A program made the translations under genes and the position numbers. From positions 707,537,341-707,601,340 of the forward strand of contig NC_134353.1 in the NCBI RefSeq assembly GCF_048569485.1: a stretch of 64,000 nt of DNA. Reading direction: 5' to 3'. Position 1 is the first letter of the stretch; each line of letters begins with the position of its first letter. The notes under the pieces are model-generated. The model was not told the origin of the DNA. It did no database searches and saw only the letters and a program-made list of their open reading frames with translations. Of this stretch, positions 46,426 through 58,072 are shown piece by piece. Source of the DNA: Anomaloglossus baeobatrachus. Lineage: Eukaryota; Chordata; Amphibia; Anura; Aromobatidae.

Positions 46426-46874
46426 ATATAAATTTGTGATGTGCCCAGCAGGTTGACTCAGAGTTTCACTAATATCTAAATGATACAGCAAATATTTTTC
46501 ACAAAGCAAGGCTACATTCAGATCCAACGGATTTCGGCAGTGTGTGCAACGCACAGCGCATTGACTATTAGCCTCTGTGCTAGTGAACAGAAGTGATTTT
46601 GGGGAAAAAAAGATTGTACACTAAACTGGTCTGTTTTACAGAACAGAATATTGCATGTAATAGGAGGCAGCTCTTGCTTTCAGCTGAACTGGCACATGGA
46701 CCTAACTGGAACACGATAATCAGGTCCGCAATTTGACTAGACTGATCTGATAACCTTAGTGCTGGTCTGAATTTACACTGGCTGTTGATCAGGTCAATGA
46801 ACATTTGTGCAAACTTTCATTTATGACCATTGGTTTGTGTAAATATGTATCATATACTTACATAAATAAATTTG
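46426..46874. other. Spacer, nothing recognised
   Basis: No repeat or gene seen. Confidence 0.5.
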
Positions 46875-47062
46875 TACAGTTGAAACTAGAAGTTTACATA
46901 CATTATCTAAAAGGACACATCTATATGTTTTTCTCACTATTTGACATGAAATCAGAATAAACCTTTTCTGTTTTAGATTACCAAAATGATTTATATTTGC
47001 CAAATTCCAGAATAATGAGAGAATATTTTGAGGTATTTTTATTACTTTCTGCAAAGTCAAAC

Positions 47063-47323
47063 GTGGGCACGGTGGCTCAGTGGTTAGCACTGCAGTCTTG
47101 CAGCACTGGGGTCGTGGGTTCAAATCCTACCAAGGACACAATCTGCAAGGAGTTTGTATGTTCTCCTCGTGTTTGCGTGGTTTCTCCGGTTTCCTCCCAC
47201 ACTACAAAAACATACAGATAGGGAATTTAGCTTGTGAGCCCCAATGGGGACAGTGTTGCCAATGTATGTAAAGTGCTATGGAATTAATAGCACTATATAA
47301 ATGAATAAATAATTATTATTATT
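47063..47323 (+). mobile_element. tRNA-derived SINE
   Basis: The head has an A box (tggctcagtggttagcac) at about 47073-47090 and a B box (ggttcaaatcc) at 47117-47127, the internal pol III promoter of a tRNA. The body (gagccccaatggggacag, aagtgctatggaattaatag) ends in (ATT)n. It sits between two parts of Tc1 copy 2. Confidence 0.85.
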
Positions 47324-47614
47324 ACATACACTAAGAGTACTATGCCTTTAAACAATATGGGACAGCCCATATGATGATGTCATGTCTTTGGAAGCTTCTG
47401 ATAGGTTTATTGGTAACATTGAGTTAATTAGAGACAAACCTGTGGATGTATTTTAATGCACACCTGAAACACATTGCTTTTTGTGCAGCATCATTGTAAA
47501 GTTAAAAGCTAAGGTCTCAGGGAGAGAATTGTGAACATGCACAAGTCTGGTTCATCCTTAGTTGCAATTTTCAGATACCTAAAGGTGCCTCGTTCATCTG
47601 TACAAACAAGTATA

Positions 47615-48842
47615 TGTCGCGGGCGGGGAGGAGGGTGTCAGCACTGCGCTCACCCCTCTGCTCGGGTCCGGCCGCTGCTGCTCAGTGGTGGCTCGAGCGG
47701 TGGGCCAGATCCCGGGGGTCTCGAGCGGCACTCCTCGCCCGTGAGTGAAAGGGGATTGGGTTTTGGGATATAGTCTATTGTCCGTGACGCCACCCACGAT
47801 TGTGGTGACTTGTGGGCACCACCGCTGCTCTGTATGGGGATCCCGGGAGTGATGGTGTGAAGCAGCAAGTTGTTGTGTTGCCCCTCCGTGGGTAGGGGTT
47901 GGTGATCCCGGGGCCCAGTGATTAGGTGGGTGATGCAGGGCTTGGTGGGGTGCAGGGACGCGGGGGCAGCGCTGTGCCTTGCGGCACTGTGGTACTCACT
48001 CAGCCTGAGACGTTGACACAGTTCTCGGTAAAACACACGGCTGGAAAGACGGTTCCCACGGACGGCTGCACTTGCTTTCCCCAGTAGGTGACGGTGACGG
48101 TCCCTCTGTCCTGCACCTAAGTTGATGTTGGTTGCGATGGGTTCCCACCGGTAACCCGCTCCCCGGCTTGGATATGGGCCGGAGGAGCCCTACTTTGCCC
48201 GCAGGTGCTGGCCCTGAGAAACTGGTGCCCTGGCGGTGGCGGTGTCTCTCCGTTACGGTTGGACTGTTGCCTTCTATCGGGACTTGGTTGTTGGGAGACA
48301 GTCGTCCCCTTCACTGACGGATTTGGCAAATTATGGAGACTCCTAGCCTTGCCGGGATCCGAAAGGCCCCTGCCCTGGTGCTGACTGTCCTTTGTATACT
48401 GCTCCAGACCGCCGGGCCACTACCCGTCCGCGGTCCTTCCAGCAACCTCCGAGCAGTCACCCCTCCAGACAATCACCGCCGTCTGCTGACCTTGCTGACA
48501 CTGTCCTGGAACACAGCCGGACCATCTTCAGGCTTTACTTCTGTCACTTTTCACTCTCTTTACACTTCACTGTTTACTCCTTCACTTAGCTCCTCACTCA
48601 AGCTCCCCCTGAGCTGACTCTAACACTCCACTCCTTCCACTTCCTCCTCCAAACTCTATCTGCCTGGTTCTCCCGCCTCCAGGGCTGTGAACTCCTCGGT
48701 GGAAGGAGCCAACCGCCTGGCCCACCCCCTGGTGTGAACATCAGCCCCTTGAGGAAGGCAACAAGGATTTTGGGTTACCTGAATGTGCCTAACTGGGGTG
48801 TAGGGTGTGGTGGTGTGATGACCTGTGACCCCTGGCGTCACA
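47615..48842. mobile_element. Solo-LTR-like fossil in Tc1 copy 2
   Basis: Begins TG and ends CA, flanked by TATA (47611-47614 and 48843-48846), with the Tc1 sequence resuming on the far side. Shared wording with 31258-32428 and 32650-33180 (gtggctcgagc, gacgccaccc, cccctccgtgggtagggg). No coding part is present; consistent with a solo LTR of unknown family, moderately old. Confidence 0.55.
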
Positions 48843-48879
48843 TATACACAAGTAGAAATAAGATAGGAATGACCAGCCA

Positions 48880-49595
48880 TCATACTGCTCAGGAAGGAGA
48901 CTGGTTCTGTGTACCAGAGATGAACGTGCTTTGGATAGACATGTGCATATCAATCCAAAAACAAAAGCAAAATACGTAATTATCCAGAGTGAAGTGAGTA
49001 CTGTATCAAAATGGGCTGAAAGCCACTCTGCCAGGTAGAAGCCATTCCTCCAAAATAAATATAAAAAAGCCAGATTAATGTTTGCAAATGCACACAGAAA
49101 CACCGACCTTAATTTTTTGAGACATGTCCTGTGGTCTGACAAAACTGAAATTGAACTGTTTAGCCATAAAAACCATCGCTAAGTTTGGAGGAAAAAGGGA
49201 GAAGCTTTGAAGCCTAAGAACACCATCCCAACTGTGAAACGGGGGTGGCAGCATCATGTTGTAGGGTTGTTTTGCTGCCGGAGGGACTGGTGCACTTCAC
49301 AAAATAGATGGCATCATGAGGAAAGACGACTATGTAGCAATACTAAAAGCAATGTCTCCTGACATCAGCCAGGAACTTAAACCTTGGGCGGAAATGGGTC
49401 TACGAAATGGACAATGATCCGAAGCATACTGCCAAACTGGTTACAAAGTGGCTTAAGGATAAGAAAGTCAATGTTTTGGAATGGCCTTCACAAAGCCCTG
49501 ATCTAAAGCCTATTGAAAATGTATGGGCAAACCTGAAAAGGCCGGTACGAGCAAGGCGACTTACAAACATTGCTCAGTTACACCATTTCTGTTAG
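48880..49595 (+). pseudogene. Decayed Tc1 transposase (copy 2)
   Basis: The last piece (49407-49595) encodes [18 protein letters not shown] and SPDLKPIENVWANLKRP, the catalytic third and end of the Tc1 transposase. Earlier parts are in different frames and the N-terminal part is separated by the LTR fossil. Confidence 0.8.
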
Positions 49596-49649
49596 GAGGA
49601 ATGGGCCCAAATTCCTACTAACTATTGTGAGAAGCTTGTGGAAGGTGTT

Positions 49650-50828
49650 ATCACTCAAACACCATACTCATACTGGTCACTTGGAAATTCAACATGGCAC
49701 CTCATAGCAAAGAATTTTCTGAGGATCTGAAAAAAAGAATTGTTTTTCTACATAAAGATGGCCAAGGCTATAAGAACATTGCCAACACCCTGAAACTGAG
49801 CTGCAGCACGGTGGCCAAGACTATACAGCAGTTTAACAAGACAGGCTCCAATCAGAACAGGACTTGCCATGGTTGACCAAAGAAGTTGACTGCACGTGCT
49901 CAGCATCATATCCAGAGGTTGTCTTTTTAAAATATATGTATGAGTGCTTCCAGCATTGCTGCAAAGGTTAAAGGCATGTGGGGGTTCACCATGTCAATGC
50001 TCAGACCATACTCTGCACACTGCATCAAATTGGTCTGGATGGCAGTCATCCCAGAAGGAAGACTATTCTAAAGATGATGCACAAAAAAAGTTGCTGAAGA
50101 AAAGCAGACTAAGGACATGGATTATTGGAACATGTCCTGTGGTCTGATGAGACCAAAATAATCTTATTTGGTTCAGATGGTATCAATGTGTGGTGGTAAC
50201 CAGGTGAGGGTGTCTTGCCTACAGTCAAACATGGTGGAAGGAGTGGTGACAGATGTGGATAGCTACAGTTCATTAAGGGAACCATGAATGTGAACATGCA
50301 TTGTGACATACTGAAGTCGAGCATGATCTTCAGAAACTGGGTTGCAGGGTAGTATTCCAAAACCTACCTACAAGATAACCACTACCTTGCTAAAGAAACA
50401 GGGTGAAGGTACTGAACTGGCCAAGCATGTCTCCAGAACTAAACCCTATTGAGAACAAGATATCCAACATCCAGGAGCTTCGTGATGTCATCATGGAGGA
50501 GTGGCAGAGGATTACAGTGGCTCCTGTGAATGCTGTAGTGAACTATATGCCTAAGACAGTGTTTGAAAATAATGGTGCAAAATACTGACACGTTGGGCAT
50601 AATTCGGCCATTTTCACTTAGGGGTGTACCCACTTTTGTTGCTAGCTGTTTTAGCATTAACGTTTGTGTGTTAAAGCTTTAGATTGCCTACCAAGTTTAC
50701 ACTGTTATACAAGCTGTAATCTGATTACTTTACATTGTATCAAAATGTCATATCTTTAGCGTTGTCCCATGAAAAGATATAAAAAAATTTCTAAAATGTG
50801 AGGGGTGTACTCACTTATGATACACGAT
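49650..50828 (+). mobile_element. Tc1-type transposon (fourth family), 5'-truncated
   Basis: Right terminus aggggtgtactcacttatga; the left terminus is missing at the junction with Tc1 copy 2. Confidence 0.75.
49694..50588 (+). pseudogene. Decayed Tc1 transposase (fourth family)
   Basis: 49694-49876 opens with an ATG and encodes EFSEDLKKRIVFLHKDGQGY and TLKLSCSTVAKTIQQF, a Tc1 N-terminal DNA-binding domain. 50403-50588 encodes LNWPSMSPELNPIENKISNI, the last DDE block and C-terminus. Stops and frameshifts separate them. Confidence 0.85.
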
Positions 50829-50979
50829 AACTCTGAGTGCCCTGATCTGGCTCTCATAGCATTACATTATTATAATTATTATTATTATTTATTTATAGAG
50901 CACCATTAATTCCATGGTGCTGTACATGAGAAGGGGGTTACATACAAAATACATATACAAGTTACAGTAGACAGTAGAC

Positions 50980-53086
50980 CAGGGGTCTCAAACACGCGGC
51001 CCACGGGCCGCATGCGGCCCGTCAGGCTGCTTCGTGCGGCCCCCAGTCTCGTGCCCTGTTCACTATCGCGGCCGGTGCAGGGGCCGCAGCCACTGTCTGC
51101 ACTTTGTTAGATGAGTGTTTTGCCGGCGCTGCGTTCTCAGAGGCAAGGACTGTGCGCGCGCAGCGCCGGCAAAACAACCATCTGATCTGACATAAATTGC
51201 TGCCAGGGGCTGTGGCCCCTGCACCGGCCGCGATAGTCACCGGGGACACGGCCTGCAGACAGCAAGAAGCAGAGGTGAGGAGCCGAGGGAACGCGGGACA
51301 GGTGAGAAGAATGGTGTTTTTTTATTTTTTGTGTATGTGAAGGATGGCACATTAACCCCTTAGCGACCTATGACGTACTGGGTACATCATGGCTCCCTGG
51401 TACTTAAGGACCCATGACATACCCAGTACGTCATGGTGAAATCGCAGCCCCAGTGGCTGCCATCGCCGTTTGCATTGCAAATAGCAAATACCTTAGATTC
51501 GGGGAGGAGGGGACCTCAGGAGGGGTGGTGTCTCCTCCCCGGACCTACGGAGGCTGTGATTGGCTGACGAACGCCGCACAGCCAATCACAGCCACTGTAA
51601 TGTTCCAGCCATTGAAAATGGCTGTAACATTGAAATCCAGCCATGATCAGTGCAGCTGTAGCACCGATCATTGGCTGGAGCTGGGTGACCTCAGTTTCAC
51701 CCGTCCCCAGCTCTGATTGGAGAGACTGGCCTTGTGACCGATCTGTCCAATCACTGTGGATCTGGGGCCAGAGACCGCCCCCTCAGCTTCACTCAGGAAT
51801 CTGTGGGTGGAAGCCGAGAACGATCGGTAAATTATCACCTTTCACCCGCCGCCACTGCCCCCACCACCCATTACTACAGGATGGGGACATTACTATAGAA
51901 TAGGGACAAGGTGGGCACATGTCTATAGAACAGGGACAAGGTGGGCACATGACTATAGGACGGAGACAAGGTGGGCATATTACTATAGGATGGGGACAAG
52001 GTGGGCACATGTCTATAGGATGGGGACAAGGTGGGCACATGACTATAACATGGGGACAAGGTGGGCACATGTCTATAGCATGGAGACGAGGTGGGCACAT
52101 GTCTATAGGATGGGGACAAGGTGGGCACATGTCTATAGCATGGAGACGAGGTGGGCACATGTCTATAGGATGGGGACAAGGTGGGCACATGTCTATAGGA
52201 TGGGGACAAGGTGGGCACATGACTATAGCATGGGGACAAGGTGGGCACATGTCTATAGGATGGGGACATTACTATAGAATAGGGACAAGGTGGGCACATG
52301 ACTATAGCATGGGAACAAGGTGGGCACATGACTATAGCATGGGGACAAGGTGGGCACATGTCTATAGGATGGGGACAAGGTGGGCACATGTCTATAGGAT
52401 GGGGACAAGGTGGGCACATGTCTATAGGATGGGGACAAGGTGGGCACATGACTATAGCATGGGGACAAGGTGGGCACATGACTATAGGATGGGTGACAAG
52501 GTGGGCACATGACTATAGGATGGGGGACAAGGTAGGCACATGACTACAGAATAGGGTCAAGGTGGGCACATGACTATAGGATGGGGACAAGGTGGGCACA
52601 TGACTATAGGATGGGGACATTACTAAAAGATGGGGACATTACAAGGATGGGCATAATACTATTGGATGGGGACATTACTATAGAATAGGGACAAGGCTGG
52701 GGTCATTACTATAGGATGGGGACAAGGTGGGCACATTACTATAGGATAGGGAACATTACTAAAGGATGTTGGCCAAAATTTCTATATAGTGATAATTGTA
52801 ACACTATTAGTTACAAGAAAGGGATAAAATGTAAAAAAAAAAAAAAAAATAAGGCATGACTTTTTTTAACATCAAATTTTTTATTTTTTTTTAGATTTAA
52901 CTAAAGAATGTGCACATTTGTTATAATAAACAAGTGAAAAATGTTGAAAATCAGTCATCCAAAGGTGTGTAAAAAAATATATATGGTACCAATAAAAATG
53001 TCACTTTGTCCTGCAAAGAATGCGGCCCCCCAAATTATTTTTTTCCTCGGTGCGGCCCATACACCCAGCCTAGTTTGAGACCCCTG
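50980..53086. mobile_element. Non-autonomous hAT transposon, 2.1 kb
   Basis: Inverted ends caggggtctcaaac and gtttgagacccctg with the exact 8-bp duplication cagtagac (50972-50979 and 53087-53094). Contains a CpG-rich foldback (about 51065-51235), a piece of a TTAACCCCTTAGCG-type repeat from 51354, and the 30-bp minisatellite. gcggcccacgggccgcatgc near the left end and gcggcccc near the right are typical of this hAT group. Confidence 0.92.
51890..52745 (+). repeat. 30-bp minisatellite, about 25 or more units
   Basis: Unit about ggggacaaggtgggcacatg plus tctatagcat, with variants gtctat/gactat and a few shortened units (gggacattactatag). The period is a multiple of three, so all frames stay open for long distances on both strands. 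The + strand is G-rich. Confidence 0.95.
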
Positions 53087-53148
53087 CAGTAGACAGACTA
53101 GTACAGAGGGAAGAGGGCCCTACCCTTGCGGGCTTACATTCTATAGGA

Positions 53149-54626
53149 TTATGGGGAGGAGAGAGTAGGTGGGGTGTAGATTGGGCGGCAGCTCCACACG
53201 GTGGCCGGGCGGCAGCTCCGCACGGTGGCCTGGCGGCAGCTCCGCACGGTGGCCGGGCGGCAGCTCCGCACGGTGGCCGGGCGGCAGCTCCGCACGGTGG
53301 CCGGGCGGCAGCTCCGCACGGAGGCCGGGCGGCAGCTCCGCACGGCAGCCGGGCGCAGCCCCGCACGGAGGTCGGGCGGCAGCTCCGCACGGCGGTCGGG
53401 CGGCAGCGTGTTCATTGTAGATTGTAGGCATTTCTGAACAGGTGGATTTTCAGGTTCCGTTTGAAGGTTGCAAGGGTAGGGGATAGTCTGACGTGTTGAG
53501 GCAGTGAGTTCCAGGAGACTGGGGATGCTCTGGAGAAGTCTTGGAGTCGGTTGCATGAGGAGCGAATGAGAGAGGAGGAGAGAGAGAAGGAGGTCTTGGG
53601 AGGACCGGAGGTGACGTGTTGGAGTGTAGTGGGAGATTAGTTCAGAGATGTAGGGAGGAGACAGATTATGCACAGCTTTGTAGGTCAGTGTTAGTAGTTT
53701 GAATTGGATACGGTGGAAGATTGGGAGCCAGTGGAGGGACATGCAGAAAGGAGAAGTGGGGTGGTATTGAGGAGAGAGGTGGATCAGTCGGGCAGCAAAA
53801 TTAAGGATGGACTGGAGAGGGGCGAGCGTGTTAGCAGGGAGGCCACAGAGGAGGATGTTACAGTAGTCGAGGCGGGAGATTATGAGGGCATGCACTAGCA
53901 TTTTTGTAGATTGCGAATTGAGGAAAGGGCGGATTCTGGAAATATTTTTGAGTTGAAGACGGCAGGAGGTGGTGAGGGATTGGATGTGTGGTATGAAGGA
54001 CAAGGCAGAGTCAAAGGTCACTCCGAGGCAGCGAACTTTGGGTACTGGCGAGAGCATGGTGTTATTTATTGTGATAGATAGATTAGGTGGAGAGTGTAGG
54101 TGAGACAGAGGAAAGATGATTAGTTCACTTTTGGCCACATTGAGCTTTAGGAAGCGAGAGGAGAAGAAGGAGGATATAGCAGATAGACATTTCGGGACTT
54201 TGGACAGCAGAGATGTGGCATCTGGGCCAGAGAGGTAGATCTGGGTGTCGTCGGCATATAGGTGGTATTGGAAGCCATGGGACTTTATGAGTTGTCCCAG
54301 GTCAAATGTGTAGATAGAAAAAAGTAAGGGTCCTAGGACAGAGCCTTGGGGGACGCAAACAGAGAAATGGTGGGATGAAAAGGTTGTGTGAGAGTGGGAG
54401 ACACTGAAAGTGTGATTGGAAAGGTATGAAGAGATCCAAGAGAGGGCAAGATCTCTGACACCAAGGGAAGAGAGGGTCTGTAATAGGAGGGAGTGGTCAA
54501 CGGTATCGAAGGCTGAGGACAGGTCTAGAAGTAGGAGTATGGAGAAGTGCTTGTTAGCTTTGGCAATAAGTAAGTCATTTGTGATTTTAGTCAGGGCAGT
54601 TTTGGTAGAATGATGTGAACGGAAGC
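53149..54626 (-). CDS. LINE ORF2 fragment: reverse transcriptase C-terminal two-thirds (L2 clade)
   Basis: An uninterrupted minus-strand frame of about 490 codons. In order: [26 protein letters not shown] (motif A, first catalytic Asp); [16 protein letters not shown] (motif B); [13 protein letters not shown] (motif C, at about 54262); [57 protein letters not shown]. These are the order and spacing of L2/CR1-type LINEs, which copy their own RNA at the target site. The endonuclease and the start of the reverse transcriptase are lost by 5' truncation, so no in-frame ATG begins it. The last 80 or so codons run into a 24-bp minisatellite (RSCRPATV repeats), which replaces the normal C-terminus. 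The absence of stops suggests a young copy. Confidence 0.85.
53177..53408 (-). repeat. 24-bp minisatellite in LINE 3' end, about 10 units
   Basis: On the + strand the unit is ggcggcagctccgcacggt plus ggccg. Its multiple-of-three period keeps the LINE frame open. It contains many CpGs. Confidence 0.95.
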
Positions 54627-54628
54627 TC

Positions 54629-56115
54629 TTGAGCTCTTGTGACGTAACTTCTGTTCAGTCAGAAGTTATGGGCACAAGATTGCACCGCAAGAGCCGCGCC
54701 AAACAAGGAGGATGATGGCGGCAGGTGAGTATAATACTAGGGGCCGGGGGTTTACATTTAAAGCACCACACCAGTACTGAAAAAAACAACAATGCTGGAG
54801 TGGTGCGGTAAAAAAATATTCCCATGTTCTTCAGACCCTCCTAAAATTATGGGTGAACATACTGCTTCCTAGCCTGCTTTGCAACCTCTGTGCATGAGAC
54901 CTAGGAGCCATATAAAATAGTCTGCTATTATGGAATAAATTGCCTCATATGTTTATTTCTCACACAGTATTATGCCCCCTTACACAATATGATGCCTCCA
55001 TAGTCTTCTGCAAATAGAATGATGCTCCAAAGTAACCATAAAACTACACATACACACAGTACATCCAACCCCACCACATTTCCTTCCACACACACTATGA
55101 TGCCCCCACAATACATTCCCTAAACAGTATGATGCCTCTGACCACTATACACAGAATGATAGCCACCACAGTCCCTACCTTACATAATATAATGCCCACC
55201 ACAGGAGCCCTCTAATGTACAATATAATGTTTTCAAAGTCTCACAGCAAAGTATGATGCCTCCATACCTTTCCACTACACACACAGTATGATGTTCCCAT
55301 AGTTCCATCGCACAGTATGATGCCCCCTTATACATGACATCACAATGGCCTGCTATATTTCTCCTTGCTGCTCCTGTATTATTTAATAGATCTTTGTTGT
55401 CAGTCTAAGCAGTGGCCAAAAAAATGCCAAGACCTCCAGGAGATGTGATTTTCTTAGGTCATATGATAAGAAGGACCTTTCATTTCCCTCATGCTTTACC
55501 TATATGGAATAATGAAGCATGAATCCATCTACTCCTTGCCCCATCATCGTAGTAAACTGTGCCCCTGACTTCTAGTGACCGTGGGACACCTCCTCAATTT
55601 TAGGACTGTAACGGGGACACTTGGGAGGCATGGCATAGCATGCATTGTACTCTTTGAGACAATCAATTCTACACTAGAAAATGAGCGAAAACAGTTCTAC
55701 ACTGCTAGATTAAAAGCTGCTGAACCTGATAAACCCTAACAAAGTTTGTTTTTTTGTGGAAACAGAGAGGTGGTTTATAAATATAAGGTTCGTGCAATTG
55801 TAGAGTGGTGAGGGCGTTAGTCGTGTGAGAGGGATTTACTCCGGACACCCCGGCCTGCTACATACCAACCATGGTCCTGGCTGGGTAGGTGGACTTGCAT
55901 TGTCTTCACTGTGTGCCCGAGTTAGCCGCATGTTGCCATTGGCGTCGGCTGGCCAGAACGGAAAGACCAGTCAGTTCCACAAGGAGGCCACCAGTTCAGT
56001 TCAACCCACAGCTTTTAATTGTTCGTCTTCATAAACTTTATTAACAAGATCTTACTGGTCTTGTGAGTCCCAGCAAAACCCAGCCTAATGCTACACACCA
56101 ATTAGTAATCATCAC
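54629..56115. other. Repeat-derived spacer with degenerate tandem units
   Basis: 54950-55345 holds decayed units around acacagtatgatgccccc of irregular length. 55607-55635 looks like the end of the CTCCCAACTGTCCC hAT-type repeat. 55825-56110 is unassigned. Confidence 0.45.
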
Positions 56116-56118
56116 TTA

Positions 56119-56673
56119 AGGGGGCTTTACACGGTACGACCGATTGTGCAATTTCACAATCGATCGTACCCGCCCCCGTCCTTTTTGCGTCACGGGCAAA
56201 TCGCTGCCCGTGGCGCACAAACTCGGTAACCCCCGTCACACATACTTACCTCTCGTGCGACCTCGCTGTGGGCGGCGAACGTCCACTTCCTGGAGTTGGG
56301 GGGACGTTCGGCGTCACAGCGACGTCACACGGCCGCCGGCCAATGGAAGCGGAGGGGCGGAGATGAGCGGGACGTAAACATCCCGCCCACCTCCTTCCTT
56401 CACATAGCCGGCCGCGTGACGCAGGTGAGCTGCTGTTCATCGTTCCCGGGGTGTCACACGGAGCGGCGTGTGCTACCCCGGAAACGATGAACAACTAAAT
56501 TAAACGATATTATGGAACCTAGCGAGCAGTACACGACTCACGATTTGTGAGCGATATTGTGTCACTAGGAGGTGTCACACAGGCCGGCATCACCAGCGAT
56601 GCCGGATGTGCGTCACAAAAACCGTGACCCCGACGATCTATCGCACGATAGATTGTCTGGTGTAAAGCAGCCT
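56119..56673. mobile_element. Hairpin MITE, CTTTACACG family, copy 2
   Basis: agggggctttacacgg ... tgtaaagcagcct; TTA at 56116-56118 and 56674-56676. Long internal inverted blocks (gcggaggggcggagatgagc, ctcatctccgcccctc type). Confidence 0.85.
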
Positions 56674-56676
56674 TTA

Positions 56677-56889
56677 CTCGGTTCTATGTTCAGTCTCTTT
56701 GTAGAGGAGGGGGTCAGGGAATTCTGTCACTATGGCCAGAGTAGAGCCTTGTGCTCCCAGATGTTTACATATCCATGTCTTTTCTCCTTGTAGAGGAGGG
56801 GGTAAGGGGTAGCCATTAGTGCCAGAGAACAGCCTTGCGTTCTCGGATGCTTGGGGAGACTGCCCAGGAAAGCCAACTCTGCTCACAAC
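56677..56889. repeat. Short tandem duplication between two MITEs
   Basis: ttgtagaggagggggt occurs at about 56698 and 56788, a 90-bp partial duplication. Confidence 0.5.
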
Positions 56890-56892
56890 TTA

Positions 56893-57473
56893 AGGGGGCT
56901 TTACACGCTGCGATATCGCTAACAATTTATCGTCGGGGTCACGGTGTTAGTGACGCACATCCGGCGCCGTTAGCGACATCGCAGCGTGTAACACGTACGA
57001 GCGACCTTAAACGATCGCAAAAGAGACAAAATCATTTGTTTTGGAGAGGTCGTCAAAAAAAACAAAAATCGTTGTCTTGTACGTAGTGATCTTGTTCGGC
57101 GTTCCTGCGGCATCACACATTGCTATGTGTGACACCGCAGGAGCGACGAACATCTCCTTACCTCCGTCCACCGGCAATGAGGAAGGAAGGAGGTGGGTGG
57201 GATGTTACGTCCCGCTCATCTCCGCCCCTCTGCTTCTATTGGACGGCTGCTTAGTGACGTCACTATGACGCCGAACGCACCTCCCCCTTGAAGGAGGGAT
57301 TGTTCGGCGGTCACAGCGAAGTCGCTGACCAGGTATGTGCATGTGACGCTGCCGTAGCGATAATGTTTGCTACGGCAGCGATCACCACATATCGCACAAA
57401 GGACGGGGGCGGGTGCTATCGCGCTCGACAACGCTAGCAATCGCTAGCGATGTCGCAGCATGTAAAGCACCCT
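56893..57473. mobile_element. Hairpin MITE, CTTTACACG family, copy 3
   Basis: agggggctttacacgctgcg ... catgtaaagcaccct; TTA at 56890-56892 and 57474-57476. Confidence 0.85.
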
Positions 57474-57476
57474 TTA

Positions 57477-57800
57477 GTCCGTTCTAACCCATTACCTATT
57501 AGGCTTGGGGCCTAGTTGCTAAAGTCCCATTCTCCAGACCCTTCTATCTGGGGCCATTTCCTAAGGAGGCCAGTCTCTAGCCTTAGTGTTCTGTAGCATT
57601 CTGTGTCTCAGTCAATACTTGAGAATCACGCTGTCTTGACTCAAGTCTCCTTTCCCCACCATAAGCCACCCACTGTATGTGACCTTCACGACAGACAGAT
57701 TATTTGTTTGTATCTATCGCATACTAGGTCTTCACTAACTTTTCCAGGAGGAGCATTAGCCTGCCAGCTAAGCCCTTCCATTGTGGGCTAATCCCAACAC
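57477..57800. other. Spacer, nothing recognised
   Basis: No gene or repeat end identified. Confidence 0.45.
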
Positions 57801-57808
57801 TTAACGAT

Positions 57809-58064
57809 TAGTGATGGGCAAACTGTTAATGTTTGTATTATTCATGATGAATCCTAAAGTACTATTCCGATATTTGTCACGAATAACAAACCTAATGCAA
57901 GTCAATGGGGAACCTAAGCATTTTTCTGAGAAATCTTAATTAGAAATGCTTGGGTTCCCCATTGACTTGCATTAGGTTCATTATTCGTAAGGAATACCAG
58001 AATAGTGCTTTGGGATTCAATTGGAATAATCTGAACATGAATAGTTACTATTCACCCATCACTA
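57809..58064. mobile_element. 256-bp hAT MITE (TAGTGATGGGC)
   Basis: Ends tagtgatgggc and, near-inverted, tcacccatcacta; 8-bp duplication ttaacgat / ttaactat (57801-57808 and 58065-58072, one mismatch). The interior is a near-perfect palindrome around gcaagtcaatggggaacc. Confidence 0.85.
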
Positions 58065-58072
58065 TTAACTAT

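Larger units (their letters stand above)
46877..49648 (+). mobile_element. Tc1-type transposon, copy 2, with SINE and LTR fossil inside
   Basis: Starts cagttgaaactagaag after TA. Same family as 13331-14873 and 59751-61883, opposite orientation. It is interrupted by a SINE (47063-47323) and an LTR-like block (47615-48842), and lacks the right terminus where it meets the next Tc1. Confidence 0.85.
50872..54628 (-). mobile_element. L2-type LINE, 5'-truncated, split by a hAT
   Basis: The minus-strand 3' end carries gtgctctataaataaat plus (AAT)n at about 50872-50915. A hAT (50980-53086) splits the 3' region. The 5' truncation falls near 54628, at a point coding [20 protein letters not shown]2 clade is inferred from the reverse-transcriptase motifs and microsatellite tail. 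Confidence 0.85.

Noticed and set aside
47063-47135. tRNA gene
   Set aside because: A and B boxes are present, but the body and (ATT)n tail show it is the head of a SINE.
51789-52543. Long open frames (up to about 200 codons) on both strands
   Set aside because: They are translations of the 30-bp minisatellite; the period is divisible by three, so stops are absent by construction.
53149-53431. Proline/Arg-rich host proteins in the 53.1-53.4 kb repeat
   Set aside because: They are reading frames of the 24-bp minisatellite in the LINE.
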